Of a stretch of 64,000 bases of DNA, positions 63,990-64,000 are shown piece after piece. Made by a program: the position numbers and the translations under genes. The stretch's first letter is position 1. The number at the start of each line of letters is the position of its first letter. Source of the stretch: Ruegeria sp. Alg231-54 (GTDB taxonomy: Bacteria; Pseudomonadota; Alphaproteobacteria; Rhodobacterales; Rhodobacteraceae); the NCBI RefSeq assembly GCF_900143525.1, contig NZ_FREZ01000007.1, positions 1 to 64,000 of the forward strand, read 5' to 3'. Under the pieces are notes generated by a model, which worked only from the letters and a program-made list of their open reading frames with translations, was not told the origin of the DNA and did no database searches.

Positions 63990-64000
63990 TGGCGGGCTCC

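Noticed and set aside
1-64000. tRNA, rRNA, insertion sequences, prophage or integrase genes
   Set aside because: None could be recognised by eye in the intergenic spaces or ORFs; a covariance-model scan would be needed to exclude small RNAs.

Overview
The window looks like chromosomal DNA of a marine alphaproteobacterium of the Roseobacter group (Rhodobacteraceae), probably Ruegeria- or Phaeobacter-like. The clues are the moderately high GC content, dense 4-bp stop/start overlaps, a DddQ-type DMSP lyase, an alphaproteobacterial/plant-type GshA, COQ9, Hint_2 and DUF2189 proteins, and a glycine/betaine one-carbon gene set. No tRNA, rRNA, CRISPR array, insertion sequence or prophage was recognised.

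1-6.1 kb holds a leftward glycine/one-carbon operon: glyA, lpdA, lipA, an AGCS sodium symporter, a universal stress protein, and gcvT running off the left edge. A divergent XRE-cupin regulator follows. 6.9-17.4 kb is the accessory centrepiece. It is a divergent regulon around an RpiR regulator, with a Rieske oxygenase and a carboxymuconolactone-decarboxylase-like protein leftward. Rightward are a dimethylglycine-dehydrogenase-like flavoprotein, an MDR oxidoreductase, DddQ, a 31-codon ORF, a small cupin, two enolase-superfamily enzymes and a class III aminotransferase. Every junction from the flavoprotein to the second enolase is a 1- or 4-bp overlap, and the aminotransferase follows after one base. 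The chemistry (N-demethylation, alpha-proton abstraction or beta-elimination, transamination) suggests catabolism of a methylated betaine or sulfonium compound. It is the best candidate here for an incompletely described system.

17.6-31.5 kb carries mostly housekeeping genes: hemC/hemE, a CaiB-type CoA-transferase, an orphan TAXI-type binding protein, an ABC exporter, an S49 peptidase, a Na+/Ca2+ exchanger, a pteridine-reductase-like SDR, uvrC behind an AT-rich leader with a DnaA-box match, an EamA transporter, pgsA and moaD/moaE. 31.5-46.4 kb has a secreted protein, an OmpA/BON envelope protein, ubiA diverging from rsmE, gshA, a Hint-domain protein, and pheS/pheT separated by about 2 kb that includes a cupin pseudogene. 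46.5-59.8 kb has a GMC oxidoreductase, a GST, an MscS channel, ald with its Lrp regulator, a CPBP protease, ppk2, a CAP-domain protein with 45-bp tandem repeats, rpsU, coq9, two quinone oxidoreductases, a DUF2189 protein and a YHS protein. 60.0-64.0 kb is a leftward, tightly coupled operon: pyrB, two unknown membrane proteins, pyrC, plsY and a small unknown protein.

All assignments come from reading the sequence and from recalled family motifs. No database search was run. Start codons were moved downstream of the longest ORF where a ribosome-binding site or family N-terminus supported it.
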